Of a stretch of 64,000 bases of DNA, positions 10,401-16,502 are shown piece after piece. The stretch's first letter is position 1, and each line of letters begins with the position of its first letter. A program made the position numbers and the translations under genes. The stretch comes from Vallitalea pronyensis (lineage in GTDB: Bacteria > Bacillota > Clostridia > Lachnospirales > Vallitaleaceae): positions 5,661,001 to 5,725,000 of the forward strand of contig NZ_CP058649.1 of assembly GCF_018141445.1 (NCBI RefSeq), in the 5' to 3' direction. The notes under the pieces were generated by a model. That model was given only the letters and a program-made list of their open reading frames with translations, was not told where the DNA came from and did no database searches.

Positions 10401-11141
10401 TACTCTAAAATGCAAATTATACCTTACTACTATCACTTGAACTTAAAAACAGGTACATTGACACCTGTGGACGTTTACATAAAAGAAGATAAGGAATATA
10501 AGCCTATTAATCTATTCGGTGCGGCAGTAACAGGTTGGGACCCAAATTCAGTTTATAACTTTCATGCTACTTTAGACTGGGAGTCTGAAGCAGATAGAAG
10601 AAATTATGATTCAGAAGAACAAACAATCACCGAATATGTACAGTCAAAAACATATAATGTAGATGAGGCTGGTAACGTGGCACCATTACGTATTCCTATA
10701 GGACAGTATCACACCTATGGTAATGCGCAAATTATGCATCCTTCCGAGCGTAACCGTACATTTATAGGTACATCCTGTACCTATGGGTATGACAAAAACC
10801 CAGATGACGCACTGGATGAATATAACTACAACCAACAAGCCCAACGCTGGCACTTCACCTTCAAACTGCCTTCATCGGCCATCTTCACCCCTCATGGTCA
10901 ACCCATGACAAAAGCCAACGTCGAATCCGTTATGAACAACACCAGCGTTATCGTAGCGGCCGCTGATATAAAAGCTGTTGGTGATACCTATGTCTTACAA
11001 TATGAACACCCTACAGGCAATGGCAGTGTTACGATTGCTGGTACAACACACTCCCTAGCTTCAATACCTTACAGTGTATACGCTATCTATTCCGCTAAAA
11101 AATCTGCTGCAAACGATTTGAGTATATCTGGAACCCATTAA
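4434..11141 (+). CDS. Giant secreted glycine-rich surface protein (2235 aa)
   Basis: The largest gene in the window. The ATG at 4434 follows AAGGAGG by about six bases and encodes a signal peptide (residues 1-27, ending KAGG). The next 1200 residues are unassigned, with a Gly/Ser/Trp-rich stretch near residues 690-830. Residues about 1236-1402 look like a carbohydrate-binding jelly roll (FLFNGNAEQ followed by beta-rich sequence). Residues about 1445-1642 match the glycine-rich domain type, with the opening FTAPYTGEYTLEAWGAAGG and later poly-Gly runs. The remaining 590 residues are unassigned. No LPXTG signal or C-terminal anchor is visible. It is followed by a terminator and then an M23 peptidase gene. 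It may be an adhesin, filament cargo or tip protein; this is inference from size, export signal and context. Confidence 0.8.
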   Translation: MSIKKIISCFLVIVLMIFFPTPNVKAGGAIGTIGTIPSGGSPGEGGGLYEVTPAFRVGIVTETFRKPIDTNDLEKVRAQIIQHYVNHFPDIENYIMFSPSSIYHEDHDIVLGWYNLGNGDIQYIAKEKHFDKNGVLQEEPKKDEDGRHVLEKKHRKIDPGTATKEHIFYTDLKGQIVNNSLKSLNKYKWQSILKRKSYNTDEEYNNALIQFEKKSTQLWSYLLKGWDNSSETLINIKLNEYTKYVPPKESTAEERLNNQIAYLDLLMTLYVLSPDDEAKVYAEAIERYVNEDELAIRPPLIAIDTAVRVKVPAYTSKPFYLPSTSYLMYVSHVTSSYDLCNPNAPTFEDNDTQPYEADHTRKVLTSLIQKSVDQKPNEDRISDLYGETGKKNGFNWGQSGVCQDILRTTGNMVKWYDSTVNPVMKALTFHDDHYGFVIVSAENVIIPSQNPPAGFSIISNPKEKMLEAGSKTIQSYTEITLQRKLKDTQEVDWIKALDREFDSGFPKIIINLDSTTLASGKADTTTTYDFSTPSKFKGNGQPIPLTKDELLSFILGDTTFSYRHNLVNYPVEPKKSYTFNYKASIQVKLSNEITIDLQGDPDQASTTYYSPAKLIRYTSSPMVYSEIKQGSPGNETFEAMAGTPTTRNLYFASGGSEFIVDIVTEYCPDLTTERTYRSYFSGTASAFKTGDQAGNYTVGGFSFNGHSGGTHTKTWSGSIPWTGSHSASGWHGGSVTNSWNYSSQEAALKEAEAYASQVNGTTISHTAASDGKTRSFNSWNASVSGGYSDGSEGTWTDGKDPQPASGTPGEPGYKSAKPGVPAKSSAGTAGSYSYSVKVTLPAHKLCGPDHENDMPSIEDTWKQTITYDIQKIVDVNIWKIDRSHVDGMSTLTETDDITATVVQGDPNIFYNIAANDTSTDGRIRYSLEPEQHDHVVWHEGVRSDTSDGLGTNPLADDSPGGGGHYESYGKGIIYTNSTIPNEVNYHQNNADATDKTTPEFAKFNERRNQKNITTVISDFVILQTSSGDQSLIYFEKDSEEKTSQENFADMQIEVEHMWDDNPESAAKMTPEDIHIGSYNGNYFNPAAKYKGNGDQHKTITILDNDPAKTITRPTRPSNMRLVKENIDVMDTIPNDEYITGNSSVFYRNILRHGQPSDFYKDTYHGDYGLSGLKYPSTYSDNHSKVNDIVIHNPVAAEDAMVVSLDSSLDQRSAGSLVGGNLQSDTKEYVTELKNVHPHQNFLFNGNAEQLCNSGHILNWKGEVDNPTDVAFLRRTSSDWKISGSGSFEIRVPAKSNRIAKYVCTTVGEAGTHYHFSGKIGAHRTEGYFTIEALNANGKAIKTWQTPKHKSSQVIEQSLCFTAPNDTVQLRVSIVNGLSHNTTTVAEHIFADDLVLTKEHGDTSPWVPIKYSAYEEITQNNPGYVEPHTISNPEYVPAVNEPGTTQNFSYTGNRQTFTAPYTGEYTLEAWGAAGGNYSKANGGYGTYVKTTKTLNKGDTMYVYVGGQGKPGNSKSGGWNGGGTSGGCTCGSSSGGGATDFRTTTSTNSRFLVAGGGGGAGTSGNHGRSSIYATMSSYVGQTGATSDGGGGGGGYRGGYNGGTDMGAYAGSSFVNNTEITHNVSNSTYVVTTGSNSGHGRARVTLPPKYSPEVGEPTILVNNAYYVPAVVKKTGSSIVVITPAQGEPYIPDLAPTIRTVIQSDKTISEPPDDWYETKVITIPANPTVTVPGGGNFSAGNFLLLDYPFQVYFPNEGDFYGTGAYGLSKTSNHTGKGFTNNMSTTEWTAEKFAKFGFAVIHKGVLYPANTEISLTPIDENYYDFYLPLGNKEALSAFTEFYAVANNAPSVDNRTAYNNKKRHSHKNARHSALREYNIDIIGRIGNLVMEDTGDYRFSNFFKQPLYNEWYIPSVVHKVALDQQRAYLGPLKDIRNHTVSTHTHYLNTYGSLDFLNRAPVNLPLSPSINNIPALQRQPLRYGYPIFMDIQTTGNYYSKMQIIPYYYHLNLKTGTLTPVDVYIKEDKEYKPINLFGAAVTGWDPNSVYNFHATLDWESEADRRNYDSEEQTITEYVQSKTYNVDEAGNVAPLRIPIGQYHTYGNAQIMHPSERNRTFIGTSCTYGYDKNPDDALDEYNYNQQAQRWHFTFKLPSSAIFTPHGQPMTKANVESVMNNTSVIVAAADIKAVGDTYVLQYEHPTGNGSVTIAGTTHSLASIPYSVYAIYSAKKSAANDLSISGTH

Positions 11142-11150
11142 TGATTTTAT

Positions 11151-11192
11151 AAAAGGGGACTATTTTATGTCAATATAAAGTGGTCCCTTTTC
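11151..11192 (+). terminator. Hairpin terminator after the giant gene
   Basis: AAAAGGGGAC(TA) pairs with TGGTCCCTTTT around an AT-rich loop. The stem ends in a run of four T. It lies 10 bases after the stop codon of the giant gene and 25 before the start of the peptidase gene. Confidence 0.75.
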
Positions 11193-11216
11193 CATTGAAT
11201 AATAAGGAGGTGTCCC

Positions 11217-12161
11217 ATGAAAAAGGCCATGATTATCCTACTATTATCACTGATAATCACTACCCATGTTACTTATGCAGAAAATGCTTCTGTACTCCTT
11301 TCCCTCTATGGCTTTGACAAAGCCGTATCTGTAGAAACGGAAGAACAACGCCTGCTTGACATCACTGAAGCTTATACAACTGTACAAACGAAAGTCAAAA
11401 CAGGTGAGATGATGGAAAAAGCTATCGACATCTATATTGCCAATCATCACGATAATCTAGCTGTTTATGATGATCAAATCTCTACTTTGGAGCATAGCTT
11501 GAAAGAACAGCGAAAGCTCATCTACAATAGCAGTGAAAAATCCGTGGAATATCTGCTGGAATTGGATGCTCAATATCAAACCACATATAACACGTTAAAA
11601 AAAGTACAAGCAAACCGTAACATCTATGCCAATCAGCTGGACATACTGACGACTAATCCTGAACATACAGCACGCATGAAACAAGAATATAAAAAACTAG
11701 AACATCTGCTTGCTACACAAGAAAAAAACTATAAAAAAGCTACCAGTTATCCTGAACTAGGTGATATAAAGAACTTGTCTTATCCTCTTGGAAAAGAAAG
11801 TTATATCACTTCTGGATTTGGTGAACGGGAGGATCCTTTTAATCCACCAGAAATTCAGTTCCATCGAGGCATTGACCTATCTGCTGATATGAACACAGAT
11901 GTGACTGCACTCTTTCATGGCACCGTAGAAACAGTGGGATCAAGTGAAAACATCGGCTATTATGTCATCATTAACCATGGTAAAGGTATCAAAACCCTCT
12001 ATGGTCATCTTGACCACTACCATGTGGAGGAAGGTCAAAAGGTTAAGCAACATGACATCATTGCAAGCTCAGGTAACTCTGGCAAACGCAGTACTGGACC
12101 ACATTTACATCTTGGACTATACATTAACGGCATCGCTGTTAATCCCATACATATTTTTTAA
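11217..12161 (+). CDS. Secreted M23-family metallopeptidase
   Basis: 314 residues with a signal peptide (1-21, ending VTYA), a coiled-coil-like middle (about residues 35-180, Lys/Glu/Gln-rich) and a C-terminal LytM/M23 domain from about residue 195. The zinc ligands are visible: H and D in FHRGIDLS, and the HxH of GPHLHLG, with the YGHLDH segment between. M23 enzymes cleave peptidoglycan cross-bridges or stems, and coiled-coil M23 proteins often work with envelope machines. The site lies in the pilus-like cluster, so opening the wall for the apparatus is the likely role. The start follows AAGGAGG by seven bases. Confidence 0.9.
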   Translation: MKKAMIILLLSLIITTHVTYAENASVLLSLYGFDKAVSVETEEQRLLDITEAYTTVQTKVKTGEMMEKAIDIYIANHHDNLAVYDDQISTLEHSLKEQRKLIYNSSEKSVEYLLELDAQYQTTYNTLKKVQANRNIYANQLDILTTNPEHTARMKQEYKKLEHLLATQEKNYKKATSYPELGDIKNLSYPLGKESYITSGFGEREDPFNPPEIQFHRGIDLSADMNTDVTALFHGTVETVGSSENIGYYVIINHGKGIKTLYGHLDHYHVEEGQKVKQHDIIASSGNSGKRSTGPHLHLGLYINGIAVNPIHIF

Positions 12162-12185
12162 GAACAATAACGAAGGAGGAATACC

Positions 12186-12809
12186 ATGTTAGTGGCATCT
12201 AGAGACAGATTTTTACCTACCGTTATCAATACACTTGTACTGTCAAAAAATGATTACTTCTATTATATCCACCGAGATGTTTATGACCAAGCAGTGATAT
12301 TAGCAGATAAATATACCAAGGAAAGCTTAATGTCCATCATTGAGCCTCAACATAATCTGTCTGCTATTCATTACTTTTATGAACAGGCACCATACCCTAT
12401 TCATATCCTTGCAGTTTTTTTAGGCATCGTTGACTCAGGTCTATCTGAAGACATGGAAGTGCTTACAGGCGCTCTTCATGTGATTACTGCTGCAACCAAT
12501 ATCAAGTCTTATGTGGAAGTGAACAAGGAACTGCGTAAAACCTTACAGTTTTCCCTCTACATACAAGAAGAATACGAGATGGCATGGGAGCGATTTTTCA
12601 TCACCAGTATCCCTTATGATGAGCGACATACAGCGCCTGTTCAAGAGGTATTACCTGTTGAAGCACCAGCTCATTCTGAGCCAACCATGGATTATTATAA
12701 TCCCCAAGATAACGTACCTTCTGAAAAAGACATAGAAAACATGCTAAAGGAAACAAAAGCCCTAGAGAAAGAGAAGTTAAAAAACATTCTTTATGTAGAA
12801 GAATCCTAA
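12186..12809 (+). CDS. Unknown cytoplasmic protein of the pilus-like locus
   Basis: 207 residues with no signal peptide and no membrane segment. The first 145 residues are predicted helical and rich in aromatic residues (for example YFYYIHRDVYDQA). A Pro/Glu-rich linker follows at about 155-185, then a Lys/Glu-rich helical tail. GGAGG lies 7-8 bases upstream of the ATG, and the gene follows the M23 gene by 24 bases. I recognise no family. Its position between secreted components and a TadZ-like ATPase suggests a cytoplasmic assembly or regulatory partner. Confidence 0.6.
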   Translation: MLVASRDRFLPTVINTLVLSKNDYFYYIHRDVYDQAVILADKYTKESLMSIIEPQHNLSAIHYFYEQAPYPIHILAVFLGIVDSGLSEDMEVLTGALHVITAATNIKSYVEVNKELRKTLQFSLYIQEEYEMAWERFFITSIPYDERHTAPVQEVLPVEAPAHSEPTMDYYNPQDNVPSEKDIENMLKETKALEKEKLKNILYVEES

Positions 12810-12906
12810 CGTATCACATCATGCATACACATGCGTATACCCATAAAATGGACTAGTCCTCAGATTGCATAATAAAATCTATTATAGAAATAAAGGAGTT
12901 AAACAT

Positions 12907-13149
12907 ATGCAAGAGTTAAACATGCAAGGGCCCGAAGAGGCCTATCAATCACTGGGTGAAGTTATTGAACTCATATCAGGTATTATTGAATCTTCAGAGC
13001 TCTTTCGGCATCGCATTGAAAAAGCTTATGATAACGTAGAGCTGGCATTTTTAAAACGGTTGTTAAACGCTATTACACTGGTTGAACACGATGCTATTAT
13101 ACTCAAAGAAGATTTTATACATATGCAGCAAAACTTAGATAAGTCATAA
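12907..13149 (+). CDS. Small helical protein of unknown function
   Basis: 80 residues from the ATG at 12907, which follows AAAGGAG by eight bases; a longer upstream frame has no ribosome site. The sequence is acidic and almost entirely helical in character, without a membrane segment. It is followed 15 bases later by a second small helical protein gene. The pair could form a helical bundle or a chaperone-like complex. No family is recognised. Confidence 0.6.
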   Translation: MQELNMQGPEEAYQSLGEVIELISGIIESSELFRHRIEKAYDNVELAFLKRLLNAITLVEHDAIILKEDFIHMQQNLDKS

Positions 13150-13164
13150 AAAAGGAGAAATGAA

Positions 13165-13509
13165 ATGGGCCAAAAAGCTAACTTACTAGACCCTGAGTCA
13201 CTTGAGACTCTATACACCGAAAGCATTCGGTATAAAAATAAAGCAGATGAACTATCCCATCATATAAGGATACGTATGAACCAATTAACAGACCCTCTTT
13301 ACCTGAATCATTTTAAAAATGGTCAGTCTAATACGTTTGTTCACGCCATTATTGGTGGAAAACAAGCTCTGGAGGATCTACTGGATGCAGTAAAAGATAC
13401 AGCCAACTTTATTGATAGCACTTTGGAAAATACCAAATCCCCTTGGGATAATCATCAACCATCGGATAAAATCAAAGAATCACAAACCAATCAAACGCTA
13501 AAACGATAA
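13165..13509 (+). CDS. Small helical protein of unknown function
   Basis: 114 residues, hydrophilic, helical in character, with a polar disordered C-terminus. AAAGGAG lies before the ATG. It is packed between the 80-residue gene and the TadZ-like gene with gaps of 15 and 21 bases, so it belongs to the same operon. No catalytic motif or family is evident. Confidence 0.6.
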   Translation: MGQKANLLDPESLETLYTESIRYKNKADELSHHIRIRMNQLTDPLYLNHFKNGQSNTFVHAIIGGKQALEDLLDAVKDTANFIDSTLENTKSPWDNHQPSDKIKESQTNQTLKR

Positions 13510-13530
13510 CGACAATAGGAGGTACATGCT

Positions 13531-15543
13531 ATGATTTATATAGCCTCATTAGCTGCATTTGGCAAAAAGACATTTGGGGATAAAATATTTCAAACCAAAA
13601 CAAGTAAAATCATTGAACAGCTGGTGCTGAATCCAAAGGTTTCAGGAATGGACTCCGTTATTTTAGGTCCAAAAGACCTTGCTAATGCCACAACCCGATC
13701 TCATTTAGCAAAAGCACTTGATGATAAACATCCGGATGTCTTGGTTATCTATCTCTATACCAACGATAAAGAAGCAGAACTTCTTAACAACAAACAAGTC
13801 ACTGCTAAAAAAATTGAAAAAAGAATCAATTTACAAAGTTTTAAAGAAACTGCTACAGAGATTTATGAGCATATGGCACTCACTAAAAAAGGTGATATCC
13901 AAAAGCCTAAGGTCAAAACAACATGTAATGATACCCTTGAAGAAGTATCCAGTGTTGAATCCGTTCCGTTAGAAACCCTGGAAGCAAAACCTTCTGAGCC
14001 ATTAGTAGAAGAACCAACTCAAGTAAGCGAAGAACCTGTTGAGCGTGAAAATAGCCAGCCTCAACGACCTGTTACAGAATACATACAACCTGAGCAATCC
14101 AGTCCTTCTAAGATGACAGAAGAGCGTATAAAGGCATGTATTCAGTTCTCAGACTGGGATTTATTTAAACGCCTTATGACAAAAGATACCATTGTCAGTG
14201 ACCTCATGCTTCAGAACAATGATTATGCCATGACCATTAACATGTTAAGCAAACTGGATCAAGATATTGTGGCTATCTTTAAAGATGATCAAAAAACCGT
14301 AGAAGAACGCTTTTCAGCCATCAAAGAAATAGGCATTAAACGTTCTAACTATCGGGTTAAGCAAAATAGCATTATCTCTGAAAAAATCGCTTCTATTCTT
14401 ACCACCATCACTGTTTCAGCTGAAACCATGATTCACCAGCGGCTTCATGATATCACATCTGCGCTTAATCAATATGATGCCAGTGATAAACGTTTATACC
14501 GTCAGAATAAAGAAACTTTAGAGGCACTTATTGATCAGCGGATGACATTGCAATTTGAACTCCATGAGCTCTCTAAGAATTTAATCACCATCTACCAATC
14601 CATGGACGCGACTGTTAATCAGATCATTGGTTCTTTTGACAGTAGTCTGCCATCTGATAATACTTACGTGAATGAAATCTATAAGACTTCAGCACAGATA
14701 TTTACACCGATTAATGCACCCAAGTTAGCAGCTAAGTTAATGAGTGACCTACAAAAAAATCGTATATCCTTATCAGCACTGGAAAATCTAATACAAGAAG
14801 TGGTATCAAAAGTATTCTACCTCTGTGAAATGGATGAATCCATTATCACTCACCAGAGCAAGCTCATTAAACTTCTAGAGTCACAGAATGTGGAAGATGT
14901 GGTGATCGTAGATACCATCTTAAAGAATACTTTACGACTGTACATAGGACCCAGTGACGTTGGAACAAGGGCCACAACCATTACTTGGGCCGGTATACTG
15001 TCAAGAAGGCAAAACACATTACTTATTGACCTGTCAGGACATGCTAAATTTAAAGATTATGGCATTGGGTCAATCACCCTTGAACACTTTTTAGAACATG
15101 CCATACAAGAGCATTTTGTATGTGTAGAAGGTCATTTACTAAGGGCATCCGAACTAGAACCCATCATTATACAATTAAAGAAAAGACTTCACTACTATCC
15201 TTACATCAATATCATCTTGGATACTTCTCAAGCTGACCTTATTAAGGAACTTGCCAACCATGCTCTATCCATAACTTATATTTCCGATTGCACCAATAGA
15301 AGTAATGCTCTGGTGAAGCAGTCTCATGAACATATCACCCTTCATAACATTGCCAAAAAGATCGTTCTCATCGATCCTACCATAGATGAAATGCTTATCC
15401 TAAGAGACTTATCTATGGACCCTCTTATAACGAAACTTATTATGCTGCCATATCTATCTAAAATTAAGTCATGTGTCATTAAAGCTCAACCACCTTATCT
15501 TGACCCAGAGATTCGAACCATCTTTGAAGAGGCTTTTAGATAA
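13531..15543 (+). CDS. TadZ/CpaE-like ATPase with degenerate P-loop
   Basis: 670 residues. The first 120 look like a degenerate receiver-type domain (containing VSGMDSVILGPKDLA and PDVLVIYLYT). A Glu/Pro-rich linker covers about 130-190 and a long helical region about 190-465. The last 190 residues resemble a MinD/ParA-type fold, with TLLIDLSG as the Walker A' or switch strand and NIILDTSQADL as the Walker B strand. The expected KGGxGKT loop is replaced by GPSDVGTRATT, which lacks the signature lysine spacing. TadZ/CpaE proteins localise Tad pilus machinery at the pole, and TadZ members with altered P-loops are known. It ends the operon, before a strong terminator. Confidence 0.55.
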   Translation: MIYIASLAAFGKKTFGDKIFQTKTSKIIEQLVLNPKVSGMDSVILGPKDLANATTRSHLAKALDDKHPDVLVIYLYTNDKEAELLNNKQVTAKKIEKRINLQSFKETATEIYEHMALTKKGDIQKPKVKTTCNDTLEEVSSVESVPLETLEAKPSEPLVEEPTQVSEEPVERENSQPQRPVTEYIQPEQSSPSKMTEERIKACIQFSDWDLFKRLMTKDTIVSDLMLQNNDYAMTINMLSKLDQDIVAIFKDDQKTVEERFSAIKEIGIKRSNYRVKQNSIISEKIASILTTITVSAETMIHQRLHDITSALNQYDASDKRLYRQNKETLEALIDQRMTLQFELHELSKNLITIYQSMDATVNQIIGSFDSSLPSDNTYVNEIYKTSAQIFTPINAPKLAAKLMSDLQKNRISLSALENLIQEVVSKVFYLCEMDESIITHQSKLIKLLESQNVEDVVIVDTILKNTLRLYIGPSDVGTRATTITWAGILSRRQNTLLIDLSGHAKFKDYGIGSITLEHFLEHAIQEHFVCVEGHLLRASELEPIIIQLKKRLHYYPYINIILDTSQADLIKELANHALSITYISDCTNRSNALVKQSHEHITLHNIAKKIVLIDPTIDEMLILRDLSMDPLITKLIMLPYLSKIKSCVIKAQPPYLDPEIRTIFEEAFR

Positions 15544-15574
15544 GGTTTTTTTACACATCCATTTCTATTTTATC

Positions 15575-15617
15575 AAGGGCTGTTCCATGCATGTCATGGG
15601 ACAGCCCTTCTTTTTTT
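15575..15617 (+). terminator. Strong terminator closing the pilus-like locus
   Basis: AAGGGCTGTTCCATG and CATGGGACAGCCCTT form a nearly perfect 15-base stem, followed by CTTTTTTTT. It lies 30 bases after the TadZ-like gene and separates it from the agr module. The stem sequence resembles hairpins near 43595 and 49525. Confidence 0.9.
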
Positions 15618-15676
15618 GCCTTATGCCATATCACCTCTGCACCAAACTGGTCCTAAATGTAACAAAAATTCCCTTT

Positions 15677-15728
15677 ACCATTTTTTCGTACAGGTTAAAC
15701 CATTATTGACACATATCATATTGATACT
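15677..15728 (+). promoter_or_regulatory. Candidate agrBD promoter with AgrA-type direct repeats
   Basis: ACCATT occurs at 15677-15682 and again at 15699-15704, exactly 22 bases apart, or about two helical turns. TTGACA follows at 15706-15711, with an AT-rich possible -10 element (TTTAAT) about 18 bases later. LytTR regulators such as AgrA and VirR bind pairs of direct repeats with 21-22 base spacing just upstream of the -35 box. The assignment to the AgrA encoded nearby is inference. Confidence 0.45.
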
Positions 15729-15779
15729 ATTTAATTGGCATGTTATAGTATGTACACATCAATACAAAGGGTGAATATA

Positions 15780-16388
15780 ATGCTTGTTGATCAGTTAATC
15801 AATCGACCTATTTACTATTTTACCTACATCTTATTCAAAAAAAATCTAATGTCCCATAAAGACATTAGAATCGTAAAATACGGTATGCAAGTGGTTTTTA
15901 GTGAAACTCTAAAAATTCTAATGCTGGTTTTATGTTTTGGTGTTGTAGGCAAACTACCGGAATTTTTCTTGTCTTTAACAATATTAATTCTCATCAGGTC
16001 GTATAGTGGTGGAATTCACTTTAGTACATTTATGAGATGTTTCTCATTTACTTTAGTTTTTTTCCTACTAAGTGTAACTGTTTTACCAGTTGTTGACTAC
16101 ATTAATAATCCCTCAATTTATGTAGCGATAGTACCATTGAGTACTTTGATCATTTATTTATATTCACCCATGCCCTCAAAACATCGTCCTATTTCTAATA
16201 AGAGGATTTATTATAAAAATAAAGCTATAGCTACACTCTTAACAGTAGCTATCTATTCAGCAATCTTACTACTACCTTTAGATTCCCATTTAAAAACAAT
16301 CGGTATATGGACCATCGTTCTACAGGCAATACAAATAATGATAGCAGGAGGTGTAAAAAATGAAAAAAAAGCTATTCGTAATGGATAA
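15780..16388 (+). CDS. agrB: AgrB-type peptide-processing membrane protease
   Basis: 202 residues from the ATG at 15780, with AAAGGG seven to ten bases upstream; the longer frame from 15735 has no ribosome site. About six hydrophobic segments are present. The catalytic pair of AgrB enzymes is visible as His in SGGIHFST and Cys in FMRCFSF, seven residues apart as in the family. AgrB removes the C-terminal tail of the AgrD precursor and closes the ring. The agrD gene starts inside the last 29 bases of this gene, so the two are translationally coupled. Confidence in the family is high; the exact quorum role is inferred. Confidence 0.92.
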   Translation: MLVDQLINRPIYYFTYILFKKNLMSHKDIRIVKYGMQVVFSETLKILMLVLCFGVVGKLPEFFLSLTILILIRSYSGGIHFSTFMRCFSFTLVFFLLSVTVLPVVDYINNPSIYVAIVPLSTLIIYLYSPMPSKHRPISNKRIYYKNKAIATLLTVAIYSAILLLPLDSHLKTIGIWTIVLQAIQIMIAGGVKNEKKAIRNG

Positions 16389-16500
16389 ACTATTACTTTC
16401 TATGTCCAGTATTTTTATGTTCGCATCATTCTTCGTAGCATCTAAATCAAGCTGGTTCCTCTTTGGCGAAACTTCATGCCCTAAATCTCTACGTAAATAA
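16360..16500 (+). CDS. agrD: AgrD-type cyclic autoinducer peptide precursor with Ser ring residue
   Basis: A 46-residue ORF overlapping the end of agrB, with AGGAGG (16346-16351) eight bases before its ATG. It has the three-part AgrD design: an amphipathic, Lys-containing N-terminus (MKKKLFVMDKLLL), a middle containing SSWFLF, and a C-terminal recognition tail GETSCPKSLRK with the conserved acidic residue and CPxxL pattern. In most AgrD proteins the ring starts with Cys four residues before the processing site. Here that place is taken by Ser31 (Ser-Trp-Phe-Leu-Phe), which predicts a lactone instead of a thiolactone. The only Cys lies in the tail. Confidence 0.85.
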   Translation: MKKKLFVMDKLLLSMSSIFMFASFFVASKSSWFLFGETSCPKSLRK

Positions 16501-16502
16501 TT

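Noticed and set aside
11247-11450. Minus-strand ORF of 67 codons opposite the M23 gene
   Set aside because: It lies wholly within a clear protein-coding gene on the other strand, without a ribosome site.
13718-13972. 84-codon ORF in another frame of the TadZ-like gene
   Set aside because: Lys/Ile-rich shadow frame of a long gene with coherent domain pattern; no ribosome site.
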